Shown piece by piece: positions 16,707 to 23,346 of a DNA stretch of 39,150 nt. Both the position numbers and the translations under genes were made by a program. The stretch comes from a virus. The stretch lies in the IMG/VR virus record IMGVR_UViG_3300030090_002134, positions 1 to 39,150 of that record. One strand, written 5' to 3'. Under the pieces are notes generated by a model that searched no databases, was not told the origin of the DNA, and saw nothing but the letters and a program-made list of their open reading frames with translations. Each line of letters opens with the position of its first letter. The stretch's first letter is position 1.

Positions 16707-17437
16707 TATAACTCACTTTCCTTTTCTTTTTTTAATCCACCACCACATACTTTATAAAACCCACAATATTTAGGGTTACACTCCCACGAATAGGCTGGTG
16801 CTACACCTAATTCAATTGCTGGGTTTCCTACTTTAAATCTGTTTTTTAAGCCGTGCCAATAGTTTTTAGCCTCTTCTATATACTCAACACTAACATTCAT
16901 TTCTCTCATTCTTGATGTATCTTTATTGTAGTAAATCAATGCTAACTTTTTCATTTTTTTATTGTATGTATTCTCATACCACCAAGCGTATGTGCCTAGC
17001 TGTAAATAATAATTAATAGATGGGTTTTTGTCTGGAAAACGACCAAATAACTTACTCCATTTAAAAGAATTACAGGTTTTTATATCATACAAAGCATCAT
17101 CATCAACAACTATAATATCTAAAAACCCCCGAACATTTACCTCTGGTATTTTAATTTCTTTTTCAATAAATATTTGTGTACCGTTTTCTTTTGCATATTC
17201 TCCAAGAGCATCCTGTATATCTTCGTGCACAACATCGCCTAGTCTAAACAGCCTCAATGTATTCTTGTCAATGCCTGTTGGTTTAACCTTTGCTACGTGC
17301 TGAAAATAATGCTTTCTCATACACATTCCAGAAGAAGATGCGTGATACCACTCTTTATGCTCTGAGTATCTTTTCTTTTGATGCGTTGAATTAACCTTTG
17401 CTATATAATTGTCATATATTTCTATAATATCAATCAA
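16706..17437 (-). CDS. Cas4/RecB-like PD-(D/E)XK exonuclease with Fe-S site
   Basis: 243 residues from a TTG start, with GGAGGG upstream. The nuclease motifs are visible: GDVVHED (H71), GFLDI (D107), DIKT (D118, K120) and QLGTY (Q146, Y150). C39, C220, C225 and C231 form the Cx(n)CxxxxCxxxxxC pattern of the 4Fe-4S cluster in Cas4/AddB-like enzymes. It probably resects DNA ends to feed recombination. No CRISPR array or other Cas gene is present, so it is a phage recombination nuclease. The call is strong, the substrate is inferred. Confidence 0.8.
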   Translation of the reverse strand: MIDIIEIYDNYIAKVNSTHQKKRYSEHKEWYHASSSGMCMRKHYFQHVAKVKPTGIDKNTLRLFRLGDVVHEDIQDALGEYAKENGTQIFIEKEIKIPEVNVRGFLDIIVVDDDALYDIKTCNSFKWSKLFGRFPDKNPSINYYLQLGTYAWWYENTYNKKMKKLALIYYNKDTSRMREMNVSVEYIEEAKNYWHGLKNRFKVGNPAIELGVAPAYSWECNPKYCGFYKVCGGGLKKEKESEL

Positions 17438-17438
17438 C

Positions 17439-17651
17439 TTAATCCCTCCTCAACATTTCAGTTGTTGCCCATTTATCTAATTCTGTTAATTCTTTAGAAC
17501 CTTCTTTTTGGACAACCTTTATGGCTTTTTTTATACCCTCTATTTCATAAAGCAAAGTCATATTACGACAATCGTCTTTTTCAAACTCTTTGCCAAGTTT
17601 ATTAATAACATTTTCTAGTTTGTGTTCTATATTTTTTAAAGTAAAAAACAT
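17439..17651 (-). CDS. Small helical protein
   Basis: 70 residues from the ATG at 17651, with AGGAAAG just upstream. I prefer it to the frame's earlier start at 17681, whose extra residues overlap a structured element. The sequence is helical (LKNIEHKLENVINKLGKEFE) and polar. It ends just before the TTG start of the exonuclease. No family is recognised. Confidence 0.6.
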   Translation of the reverse strand: MFFTLKNIEHKLENVINKLGKEFEKDDCRNMTLLYEIEGIKKAIKVVQKEGSKELTELDKWATTEMLRRD

Positions 17652-17668
17652 CTCTTTCCTATTTTTTT

Positions 17669-17722
17669 GAGGACAGCCCACCGAGGTATAGCGTGGAGTG
17701 AGGTAGGTAGTGAACTGCCCTC
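17669..17722 (-). other. G+C-rich hairpin after the HNH gene
   Basis: An 8-pair stem (17669-17676 with 17715-17722, one wobble on the minus strand) encloses a second short CCAC/GTGG pairing. Its G+C content is well above that of the flanks. It follows directly on the HNH gene stop, and no U-tract follows. Possibly a processing or regulatory hairpin. Confidence 0.45.
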
Positions 17723-18348
17723 TATTTAAGTTTATTTTTATTATCCAGCGATATTTTCTCCACTCTATCGCTCATAAGTTTATTATACTTTTTATTTAAT
17801 TGTTTTTGTTTATTGTTAAACGCCTCATCTGTTAAAAAGTTCCAGTTTTTTCTCTGTGTTTCATTAAAAAAATTTTCAATAAGTCCTTGTATCTCTTTCC
17901 AATAGTTAAAGTCTTTAGATGTTTTATAAAAATGACAATTTTGACATCTTACTTCACATTTATCTATTTCTTTTTTTACAATACCCCAACCAAACCCTTC
18001 TCTAACTAATTTTAAAACACCTTCTGTTTTAATAAATCTATGTTTTTTATATTTTGCGAGATGGTCAAAAACCATTGAAGATGGATGGTAAGTTTTTTTA
18101 CAATCAACACAAGGTTTATTTAAATATTTTGTAACAACTCTAACATAATTATGTAACGCTCTTCTTCGTTTATTGTTTGTTATCTTAGCTAAACATTTTT
18201 TTCTATTTTTTTTATAATACGCTTTAGCTATTATTTTTTGACACTCCTTACACTCTAACTGTAAATTATCTTTTCTTGCAACATTTTTATTAAAATGTAT
18301 AGTGTCTTTTTTTTCTTTGCACTTGTAACATTTTTTTAAATTATTCAT
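17722..18348 (-). CDS. HNH homing-endonuclease-like protein
   Basis: 208 residues. Two zinc-site pairs, CYKC (7-10) and CKEC (33-36), lead to a conserved HNH-type core: CVDC (80-83), VFDH (93-96), and CEVRCQNCH (131-139). This is the layout of marine phage HNH endonucleases, with D95/H96 as the likely catalytic residues. The C-terminus is helical and basic. No good ribosome binding site precedes the ATG. Both ends are flanked by hairpins, so the gene looks like a small mobile insert in the operon. It may act as a homing nuclease or as a DNA-packaging helper. Confidence 0.75.
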   Translation of the reverse strand: MNNLKKCYKCKEKKDTIHFNKNVARKDNLQLECKECQKIIAKAYYKKNRKKCLAKITNNKRRRALHNYVRVVTKYLNKPCVDCKKTYHPSSMVFDHLAKYKKHRFIKTEGVLKLVREGFGWGIVKKEIDKCEVRCQNCHFYKTSKDFNYWKEIQGLIENFFNETQRKNWNFLTDEAFNNKQKQLNKKYNKLMSDRVEKISLDNKNKLK

Positions 18349-18356
18349 AATTCATT

Positions 18357-18409
18357 GGGTGGATTTACGTAAATATGGAGGAAAGAGATGTGAGTATTTA
18401 CCACCACCC
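18357..18409 (-). other. Hairpin upstream of the HNH gene
   Basis: GGGTGG (18357-18362) pairs with CCACCC (18404-18409). Inside, GTAAATA (18369-18375) pairs with TATTTAC (18395-18401) around a 19-base loop. On the minus strand this lies 8 bases before the HNH start codon and may hide or shape its leader. Confidence 0.5.
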
Positions 18410-18451
18410 TAGGGTTAAACTTATCACTCTTGCCTTTAAAATTCAACTTAT

Positions 18452-18706
18452 TTATGAGCTAAAGGTATAATAACATTGCCACCCTACCTTTGAAATCCAA
18501 GCAACCTCTTTGATTTTTAAATTGCAATGAAGTTTAATATAATCAAGGGTTTCTTTTCTAATTGGACACCACAAATCATAACTAAACATTTGCTTACGTT
18601 CTTTATCTATGCGGCTGAAACGAACTTTATTCTTATCAAGTCCTTCCATGCCTAATAAAAGCAATATCTTATTTTCAATTGGGTAATTCTTTGTCTTTAA
18701 TTGCAT
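18452..18706 (-). CDS. Small unidentified protein
   Basis: 84 residues from ATG at 18706, with GGAGAGA upstream. The frame is open to 18748 but the ribosome binding site fixes this start. The sequence 'FSYDLWCPIRKETLDYIK' and 'VAWISKVGWQCYYTFSS' is aromatic-rich at the C-terminus. It overlaps the end of the upstream gene. No family is recognised. Confidence 0.55.
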   Translation of the reverse strand: MQLKTKNYPIENKILLLLGMEGLDKNKVRFSRIDKERKQMFSYDLWCPIRKETLDYIKLHCNLKIKEVAWISKVGWQCYYTFSS

Positions 18707-18872
18707 TGGTATCTCTCTCCGTAAATATTTTAACCACATCATTTCCAAATTTTTTCACTATAGAATCAAATATCTGGCGATATTCATATAATTCTACCTC
18801 CATTTCCCCTAACTCTTTTAATAGACTTTCATTTTTTTCTATTAAAGTTATTATTTTTTTATCCTTATCCAT
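18675..18872 (-). CDS. Small helical coiled-coil protein
   Basis: 65 residues from ATG at 18872, one base after the upstream stop, with GGAG inside the end of the upstream gene. A continuous helix is likely ('KNESLLKELGEMEVELYEYR'). Its role is unknown. Confidence 0.55.
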   Translation of the reverse strand: MDKDKKIITLIEKNESLLKELGEMEVELYEYRQIFDSIVKKFGNDVVKIFTERDTNAIKDKELPN

Positions 18873-18873
18873 T

Positions 18874-19497
18874 TTATTTCTCCATTTTAGATATGGTGTC
18901 ACTTATATACGTAGCAATTTCTTCAACACTTAAACTTACGTGCTTTAATTGGTCTATCAAATCAGATTTATCTAAATCTCTATTTACACCTTCTGTATAA
19001 GCGTATATTTGAGTGACTTTTGATTTTATGTTTTTTAATATTTTATTATAATCACGAAATCTATGTCCATCTTCTATTTCAATTGCTTTTTCAATTTCAT
19101 CATCAGAAAGACTAACAGGTTTTTCAATTTCCCAAACACCTGTTTCAATTGGAGTAGATGTCGCACTACTTATTGAAGAACCGTCTCCAATAACGTAAAG
19201 CATAGCGTCTTCGGAAAGATGTTCACTAATTACATCTGCCCAAGAAACCATTTTACGAATAAATAAACCACTACGAACACCTTCAACCATATCCAATGTT
19301 TCCAAGATAATGTCATCAACTTTATACAACTCGCCATAAAAAGAATGTCCTTCACTTTCACAAACCATAGGATAACCAAACCCTGTGTCGTACATTCTAT
19401 ATCCATCTACTTCTACATCTTCTATATATTTAGCACCTTCCATATATCCATGAAACCTTCCATGTTTTTTAAGTGTGCCATACACGATTACATACAT
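18874..19497 (-). CDS. AIG2/gamma-glutamyl-cyclotransferase-like protein
   Basis: 207 residues from ATG at 19497, with GGAGGAAG upstream. The N-terminus 'VIVYGTLKKHGRFHGYMEG' is the hallmark of the AIG2/GGCT fold (YGTL then small residues). GFGYP (39-43) and YGELYKV (54-60, E56 likely catalytic) complete the pattern. The known family cleaves or transfers gamma-glutamyl groups with formation of 5-oxoproline. A C-terminal region of about 90 residues is extra and helical. As I recall, enzymes of this fold occur beside amidoligases in predicted peptide-modification systems, and this phage has an amidoligase operon too. Confidence 0.7.
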   Translation of the reverse strand: MYVIVYGTLKKHGRFHGYMEGAKYIEDVEVDGYRMYDTGFGYPMVCESEGHSFYGELYKVDDIILETLDMVEGVRSGLFIRKMVSWADVISEHLSEDAMLYVIGDGSSISSATSTPIETGVWEIEKPVSLSDDEIEKAIEIEDGHRFRDYNKILKNIKSKVTQIYAYTEGVNRDLDKSDLIDQLKHVSLSVEEIATYISDTISKMEK

Positions 19498-20000
19498 ACT
19501 TCCTCCATTTTCTTTTTAAATATCTTAGGTATTTTTCTACCTTTCCATTCTGTTTTATTGTTTAATTTTTCTGCAATATAATACTTTCTATAAGATTGTA
19601 CTGCATCATACTTACCACCTACCTTTGTTTTATACTCTACAGGCATTGCTAATGCAAAATTACTTTTCTGTTTTACTTTATCAATATTCAGTTTTACTGC
19701 ATTATAATAACACCACTTGATAACATCTAAAGACTTGTGAGTTTTGCCGTACCTGTATGTATACTCGTTTGATAAGGCAAAGCCGTGTTGTATTAACCAC
19801 ATAAAATTAGCCATAGATTCTCTTGTCCAAACACTACAAGGGTGATTATAATGTGTACGCCTGTATGGTACATCAAACTTATCTCTGTCAAATACAGAAC
19901 ACAACATTTGTGCTGATTCTAATATCATTTTAACTACGTGCTTATTGTGTTGTAGTTGTGCTGATTTTACAGGAGAATCATCTAATACAAATATATTCAT
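19488..20000 (-). CDS. Conserved 'MNIFVLD' phage protein, pyrimidine-dimer-glycosylase-like
   Basis: 170 residues. The opening MNIFVLDDSPVKSAQ, 'NKHVVKMILESAQML' and 'NHPCSVWTRESMANFMWLI' match a family common in T4-like and marine phages, which I remember as sometimes annotated in the endonuclease V/pyrimidine-dimer glycosylase group. The 'YRYGKTHKS' segment also fits. The function is unproven here. It overlaps the upstream gene as ATGA. A DNA-repair role would fit the surrounding nucleases. Confidence 0.5.
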   Translation of the reverse strand: MNIFVLDDSPVKSAQLQHNKHVVKMILESAQMLCSVFDRDKFDVPYRRTHYNHPCSVWTRESMANFMWLIQHGFALSNEYTYRYGKTHKSLDVIKWCYYNAVKLNIDKVKQKSNFALAMPVEYKTKVGGKYDAVQSYRKYYIAEKLNNKTEWKGRKIPKIFKKKMEEVCM

Positions 20001-20302
20001 TGTTTATTCTCTTTTGTTTTACGTTCCCACTTTTTAATCCACTTTCTAATTTGCTTTATTTCATCACGACATTCTTGTTTTTGTTTTGTAGTTCCTTCTT
20101 TTAACTGTTCATTTCTTACATGACCATCTTCATAATAAGTTGCTAGAACATACTTGGCATCACTAATTAAAAGTTTAGGCATTTCTTTTTTATAGTCGTA
20201 ATAATCATAGCCATTTGATTCTATTATGCACGTACAAGCATATTCTAGTTCTCCGATTTCCCACATCTCATCTCGCATTTTATAATACGTTGTTTCGTTC
20301 AT
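19997..20302 (-). CDS. Small acidic-basic phage protein
   Basis: 101 residues from ATG at 20302, with GGAG 6 bases upstream. Helical with an aromatic and acidic middle (NGYDYYDYKKEM) and a very basic C-terminus (KWIKKWERKTKENKQ). No family is recognised. A promoter-like pair lies just upstream, so it may start a secondary transcription unit. Confidence 0.55.
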   Translation of the reverse strand: MNETTYYKMRDEMWEIGELEYACTCIIESNGYDYYDYKKEMPKLLISDAKYVLATYYEDGHVRNEQLKEGTTKQKQECRDEIKQIRKWIKKWERKTKENKQ

Positions 20303-20331
20303 ACTCACTCCATTTACACTTTGTTATATAT

Positions 20332-20362
20332 GTTATACGTGCAATTACTTAAAAAGTTCCAA
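20332..20362 (-). promoter_or_regulatory. Promoter-like TTGGAA-19-TATAAC pair
   Basis: On the minus strand TTGGAA (20362-20357) is followed after exactly 19 bases by TATAAC (20337-20332). The same layout occurs at 22624-22594. It lies in the only sizeable gap before the gene at 19997-20302. Confidence 0.5.
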
Positions 20363-20367
20363 ACTAA

Positions 20368-20931
20368 TTATCCCCATTGGTTTGCCATTGCATCTGCTAT
20401 CCCTTGAAATGTTCTACTTCTTGCAATAGAATTTCGGGGGGTTTTATACCAACCCTTTGTATACCTATATCCGTTTTTTGTTGTAATGTACGTTATCTCA
20501 ACTACTTTAGTTGGTTCTAGTTTAGGTAAACCCTTTAACCATAAACACGTTTTTTTAGAATGGTCGTGTCCGTGATGATAGGGTTGTATTATTTGGTCAT
20601 ACTTAGGCAATCCAGCTTGTTTACTTGGAACAGGATTTTCAATACATATCTTAGGTATATCTGCATTAAGTAAACCCATAAATAAACTTGTGTCTATTTC
20701 TTTCTTTTCTATCTTGTTTAGCCTTGCCCTGTTCCTACATATATACGTACATACAGGATGACCTATCATTAAATCCCACCCCTTATCTAAGTGGTTCATT
20801 ACATCATCTTGAATGTGGTATTTACTTGGTATTTCCGTTTCCATTAAATCACAACTCCAAGCCTCGTGACCTTTCTTATTAAAAGCCTCACGAATTATAC
20901 CACTCATCTCACACGCTATCAGTACTTTCAT
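20368..20931 (-). CDS. DNA cytosine-methyltransferase-like protein
   Basis: 187 residues from ATG at 20931, with AAGGAG upstream. The start 'KVLIACEMSGIIREAFNKKG' is motif I-like, with a 'SCDLM' motif II. 'GHPVCTYI' occupies the place of motif IV: the catalytic Cys (C61) is kept but the usual PPC is PVC. 'IENP' (97-100) fits motif VI (usual ENP/ENV). This matches phage C5-cytosine MTase-like proteins, which are shorter than cellular enzymes (about 300-400 residues) and lack an obvious target-recognition domain. It may modify phage DNA against host restriction or may be a fossil. Start overlaps the previous gene. Confidence 0.65.
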   Translation of the reverse strand: MKVLIACEMSGIIREAFNKKGHEAWSCDLMETEIPSKYHIQDDVMNHLDKGWDLMIGHPVCTYICRNRARLNKIEKKEIDTSLFMGLLNADIPKICIENPVPSKQAGLPKYDQIIQPYHHGHDHSKKTCLWLKGLPKLEPTKVVEITYITTKNGYRYTKGWYKTPRNSIARSRTFQGIADAMANQWG

Positions 20932-21124
20932 CTTTTTTATACTCCTTCATATATACATTTCTTAGAGCATTTAACAATAAGACCTTCTCATTGTTATTCA
21001 TTTTGCTCCACGCTTTCGCACCTACTACTTTAAATTGCTCACGTAACACTCTACCAACACCCATAAATGCTTGAGCCATTCTATAACTATAATCTTGCCT
21101 ATCTTTATAATCTTGTCTGTCCAT
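20909..21124 (-). CDS. Small unidentified protein
   Basis: 71 residues, start fixed by GAGGT 6 bases upstream. Sequence is helical and basic/polar (MAQAFMGVGRVLREQFKVVG). It overlaps the next gene by 23 bases. No family is recognised. Confidence 0.55.
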   Translation of the reverse strand: MDRQDYKDRQDYSYRMAQAFMGVGRVLREQFKVVGAKAWSKMNNNEKVLLLNALRNVYMKEYKKDESTDSV

Positions 21125-21125
21125 A

Positions 21126-21527
21126 TTATACCTCTAGGGGGGATTTAAGAAAGTCCTCGTAGAAATTAATACCCTTCACTTGATTATTTTTAGGTTGATT
21201 TACTGCAATGGACATAACATATTTATCATTAGGTCTGTTATTTTTAAACCATAGTACGTAGGTTTTATTTCCAACCTTATGAGGTGTTGCAATCCAATCT
21301 GCTTTGCATTTATTTAAGTGAATTTGAATAGATGCTTGAGTTTTACTTACGTTCATTGAAGTATGATATTTGACATTAATTGTAATTTTTTTACCCTTAC
21401 TAATTACCAACAGGTCTATGGTCTTGTCATCTACGACAGGCTCATAAACCTGTATATCCTTATAGTTTTCTAATAGGTTTTGTATAACAATTAATTGTCC
21501 TATATACCCCTTACGAGTAGTATTCAT
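21126..21527 (-). CDS. PD-(D/E)XK-like endonuclease
   Basis: 133 residues. 'TRKGYIGQLIVIQNLLENY', 'VYEPVVDDKTIDLLVISKG' and 'KKITINVKYHTS' match restriction-type nucleases (D38, then NVK with K53). The usual N-terminal Glu and the acidic residue of (D/E)xK are replaced by Q11 and N51, so activity may be reduced. It overlaps the end of the acidic zinc protein gene. It probably acts on DNA. Confidence 0.55.
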   Translation of the reverse strand: MNTTRKGYIGQLIVIQNLLENYKDIQVYEPVVDDKTIDLLVISKGKKITINVKYHTSMNVSKTQASIQIHLNKCKADWIATPHKVGNKTYVLWFKNNRPNDKYVMSIAVNQPKNNQVKGINFYEDFLKSPLEV

Positions 21528-21693
21528 CTTCTATTGAGAATTCTACGTGTTCTCTGTAAGCTTGTTCCTCTTCTTGCCTACGTTCTTCTGCAAATAATTC
21601 TTCGTCTTCATCTACACAACTATAACACAGATTTTGGTCTAAATCAAATTCTGTTTCATCATAATCACTTTCACAGGTTAAACAAGTCCACAT
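21511..21693 (-). CDS. Acidic zinc-ribbon protein
   Basis: 60 residues, with GGAGGT 6 bases before the ATG. A CLTC pair and a CYSC pair form a zinc ribbon in the first half. The rest is extremely acidic (DEDEELFAEERRQEEEQ). This could be a DNA-mimic or host-inhibitor type protein. It is the first gene after the terminator at 21756-21841. No function is assigned. Confidence 0.55.
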   Translation of the reverse strand: MWTCLTCESDYDETEFDLDQNLCYSCVDEDEELFAEERRQEEEQAYREHVEFSIEDEYYS

Positions 21694-21724
21694 AATGTAC
21701 CTCCGTATTTTATTTTACTTACTT

Positions 21725-21755
21725 ACTTTACTCACTTAAATTTAAAAAGTTCCAA
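21725..21755 (-). promoter_or_regulatory. Weaker copy of the promoter-like pair
   Basis: TTGGAA (21755-21750) is followed after 19 bases by TAAAGT (21730-21725) on the minus strand, 32 bases before the acidic zinc-ribbon gene. The second hexamer matches the -10 type poorly. It directly follows a terminator, which supports a new transcript start. Confidence 0.4.
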
Positions 21756-21841
21756 AAAAAATAATAAGGGCGAAAGTTTTAAGAGTTAATAATATTACCA
21801 AACGTGTTATTAGTTAGTGAATCTCTTTACTAATTTCGCCC
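21756..21841 (-). terminator. Long hairpin terminator
   Basis: On the minus strand GGGCGAAA (21841-21834) pairs perfectly with TTTCGCCC (21775-21768). Between them AAGAG/CTCTT pairings add to a nested structure of about 74 bases. A run TTATTATTTTTTTT follows. It separates the gene at 21852 from the next unit. It could also be an attenuator. Confidence 0.6.
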
Positions 21842-21851
21842 CTAGTTTTGT

Positions 21852-22010
21852 TTATTCGCTAGTTAATTCAATACCATATACATTAGCTACTTTTTTTAAA
21901 AGTATTTCCGTGTAGTGTCTTTTATCACTAGTCATTTCTAAAGTATATCCACTAGTCCACAAATAATTTATAGCATCCATACATTCTTTTTTAGTTACTT
22001 TGTTTTTCAT
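21852..22010 (-). CDS. 52-residue unidentified protein
   Basis: ATG at 22010 has AGGTAGG just upstream. The peptide begins MKNKVTKKECMDAINYLW and ends ANVYGIELTSE. It is helical and polar. It lies between the gene at 22031 and the terminator. No family is recognised. Confidence 0.55.
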   Translation of the reverse strand: MKNKVTKKECMDAINYLWTSGYTLEMTSDKRHYTEILLKKVANVYGIELTSE

Positions 22011-22030
22011 TATTTACCTACCTTTTTTAT

Positions 22031-22258
22031 TTAATATTTAATTAATTTTAAAATTCTTGCAACTTCGCTATATCTACTCATTAGATTTAAATCATAAACT
22101 CGATTTATTAAAATATCATTAATAGAATCTTTTGTATAAATAGAAATCTTATTTAGATAATATTTTTCAATTTTATTTTGAGATGGATTACTTTCTAAAA
22201 ATTTAATCAATTTATGTATTTCTCTGCTCAATCTTATATTTCTCAAGTTTTTTTTCAT
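22031..22258 (-). CDS. Small basic helical protein
   Basis: 75 residues, starting 3 bases after the upstream stop, with a GGGGGTAGG ribosome binding site in the gap. Arg/Lys-rich N-terminus (KKNLRNIRLSREIHKLI). A DNA-binding role is possible. No clear helix-turn-helix is seen. Confidence 0.5.
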   Translation of the reverse strand: MKKNLRNIRLSREIHKLIKFLESNPSQNKIEKYYLNKISIYTKDSINDILINRVYDLNLMSRYSEVARILKLIKY

Positions 22259-22261
22259 TAC

Positions 22262-22552
22262 CTACCCCCTTATAATTTTATTTAATTCATTAGTGGTTTT
22301 CATATGAAAAGAATTTTTAATAAATAAATTAGGTCTTAACTGTGTTTGTTGTTTGCTAGTTGAAACGCTATATTTATCTTTATTTTCGTACCATGTTTGG
22401 GTACTTGCTTTATATACATACATTGGAAAGTGCCTTCCGTAAGAATACACTACGTACTTACCTTCATGCCACTCTGCAAACGTGTTTGAACCTTTGAATT
22501 CGTTTTTGTCTGTTGTGTATTCAGAACCGTTTTTATTTGCTATTTTTACCAT
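22262..22552 (-). CDS. Conserved phage 'YVVYSYGRHFP' protein (DUF8033-like)
   Basis: 96 residues, first gene of the operon, with GGAG upstream. The pattern 'KYVVYSYGRHFPMYVY', 'WYENKDKYSVSTSKQQTQLRP' matches a family seen in many phages, which I remember as DUF8033. The function is unknown. A promoter-like pair lies about 42 bases upstream, so it is probably the first early gene transcribed. Confidence 0.65.
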   Translation of the reverse strand: MVKIANKNGSEYTTDKNEFKGSNTFAEWHEGKYVVYSYGRHFPMYVYKASTQTWYENKDKYSVSTSKQQTQLRPNLFIKNSFHMKTTNELNKIIRG

Positions 22553-22593
22553 GTTATCACTCCGTTTTTTATTAATTAAATACTTGTTAATAT

Positions 22594-22624
22594 GTTATAC
22601 AATAGTACCCCCAAAATGTTCCAA
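22594..22624 (-). promoter_or_regulatory. Leading early promoter-like pair
   Basis: TTGGAA (22624-22619) then 19 bases then TATAAC (22599-22594) on the minus strand. The spacer contains TACTATTG, also found in the plus-strand pair at 25677. It precedes the whole left early operon. Confidence 0.55.
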
Positions 22625-22675
22625 AATAGTAAAACTTTTTTTTATTAGTGGGTAAATTAGTGGGGATAGTAAACT

Positions 22676-22757
22676 CATAGTATTATAATAGTATTGTAAT
22701 AGTACTATAGTAGTTTTAAAAGTTTAGTATAGTATTGTAGTATCATAGTATAGTTAA
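22676..22757. repeat. AT-rich TAGTAT-type repeat tract
   Basis: Short variants of TAGTATT and ATAGTA recur many times. A tract with the complementary ACTATT word occurs at 25716-25846 near the late promoters. Together they bracket the amidoligase operon in inverted sense. Possibly unwinding or promoter elements. Confidence 0.4.
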
Positions 22758-22810
22758 CGCATGAAATAAAAGAAAGTTCCCTACTATTTTAAATAAATTA
22801 TAAAAAAGTA

Positions 22811-23003
22811 CCTACGTGCATACTATTTTTAATAAAATTAATTACTTACGTGCATAAATAAATACTTACGTGCATATTTTATACCTACGTGCATAAATTT
22901 TTACTACTTACTTGAATATTTTTTTCATTTCTCTAATCATAGAGTTTTTAAAACTCGAATCTCTATTTATCTATTTTTTGCTTACCTACTTACCTACGTG
23001 CAT
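22811..23003. repeat. Five iteron-like repeats (YTACGTGCAT)
   Basis: Five near-identical 11-mers start at 22811, 22845, 22865, 22884 and 22993 ((C/T)TTACGTGCAT or CCTACGTGCAT). The middle three are spaced about 20 bases apart, two helical turns. They lie in AT-rich non-coding DNA, as in replication origins or repressor arrays. No protein partner is known. Confidence 0.6.
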
Positions 23004-23009
23004 ATTTTA

Positions 23010-23041
23010 AAAAATAAAAAAAATTTATCATTTTTGATAAA
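23010..23041 (-). terminator. AT-rich terminator after the structured RNA candidate
   Basis: On the minus strand a 7-bp stem (23041-23035 with 23030-23024, loop of 4) is followed by a long T-rich run. A smaller GTAAC hairpin (23043-23056) lies just before it. The stem is all-AT apart from one G-C pair, so it may be weak. Confidence 0.4.
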
Positions 23042-23072
23042 AGTAACATTTGTTACGTTAATAGGAAATTAT

Positions 23073-23190
23073 GAAGCGGGTGAAGGCTTAACAATTTTTA
23101 CGGCTGCATCCAGTTTTAATGCTGCATAGCCAGATAGGCTTTTCCTTCCAGTCACCTACCCCGCTCAGAGTGCTCTGTGAGAGAGCTACC
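23073..23190 (-). ncRNA. G+C-rich structured RNA candidate
   Basis: A clear G+C-rich island within AT-rich non-coding DNA. AGCGGG (23075-23080) pairs with CCCGCT (23160-23165), and GAAGG (23082-23086 region) with CCTTC (23144-23148). Inside, GGCTGCAT (23102-23109) pairs with ATGC and AGCC (23119-23130). A second hairpin (CAGAG/CTCTG, 23166-23176) flanks it. The minus direction is inferred from the U-rich stop at 23010. No known RNA family fits by eye (checked against tRNA, tmRNA, RNase P, common riboswitches and ribozymes from memory). Confidence 0.5.
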
Positions 23191-23222
23191 TACGTATTTT
23201 GCTATATTTTAAGCTAATTTTA

Positions 23223-23300
23223 CTATACATAATCTAGTTTTCTGTGTTATGTATAGTTCATTTTAATTATACATAATATCTAAATTTGTGTTATGTATAG
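23223..23300. repeat. Two tandem copies of an inverted repeat
   Basis: Copy 1 is CTATACATAA (23223-23232) and TTATGTATAG (23247-23256), a perfect 10-base inverted repeat with 14 bases between. Copy 2 is TTATACATAA (23267-23276) and TTATGTATAG (23291-23300), with one mismatch. The copies are 44 bases apart. They may be operators or hairpins ahead of the structured RNA. Confidence 0.55.
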
Positions 23301-23312
23301 TTATTTTTAGGC

Positions 23313-23346
23313 AAAAAAAAAGGGGAAATCCGTTAAGACTTCCCCT
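23313..23346 (-). terminator. Rho-independent terminator of the amidoligase operon
   Basis: On the minus strand AGGGGAA (23346-23340) pairs perfectly with TTCCCCT (23327-23321) and is followed by about nine T. It lies 18 bases past the stop of the amidotransferase gene. A textbook terminator. Confidence 0.85.

Noticed and set aside
16706-17437. CRISPR-Cas locus around the Cas4-like gene
   Set aside because: No repeat-spacer array or other Cas genes are present; the five short repeats at 22811 are too short and irregular.
23073-23190. tRNA, tmRNA or known riboswitch
   Set aside because: No cloverleaf, T-loop or family consensus could be found by eye.
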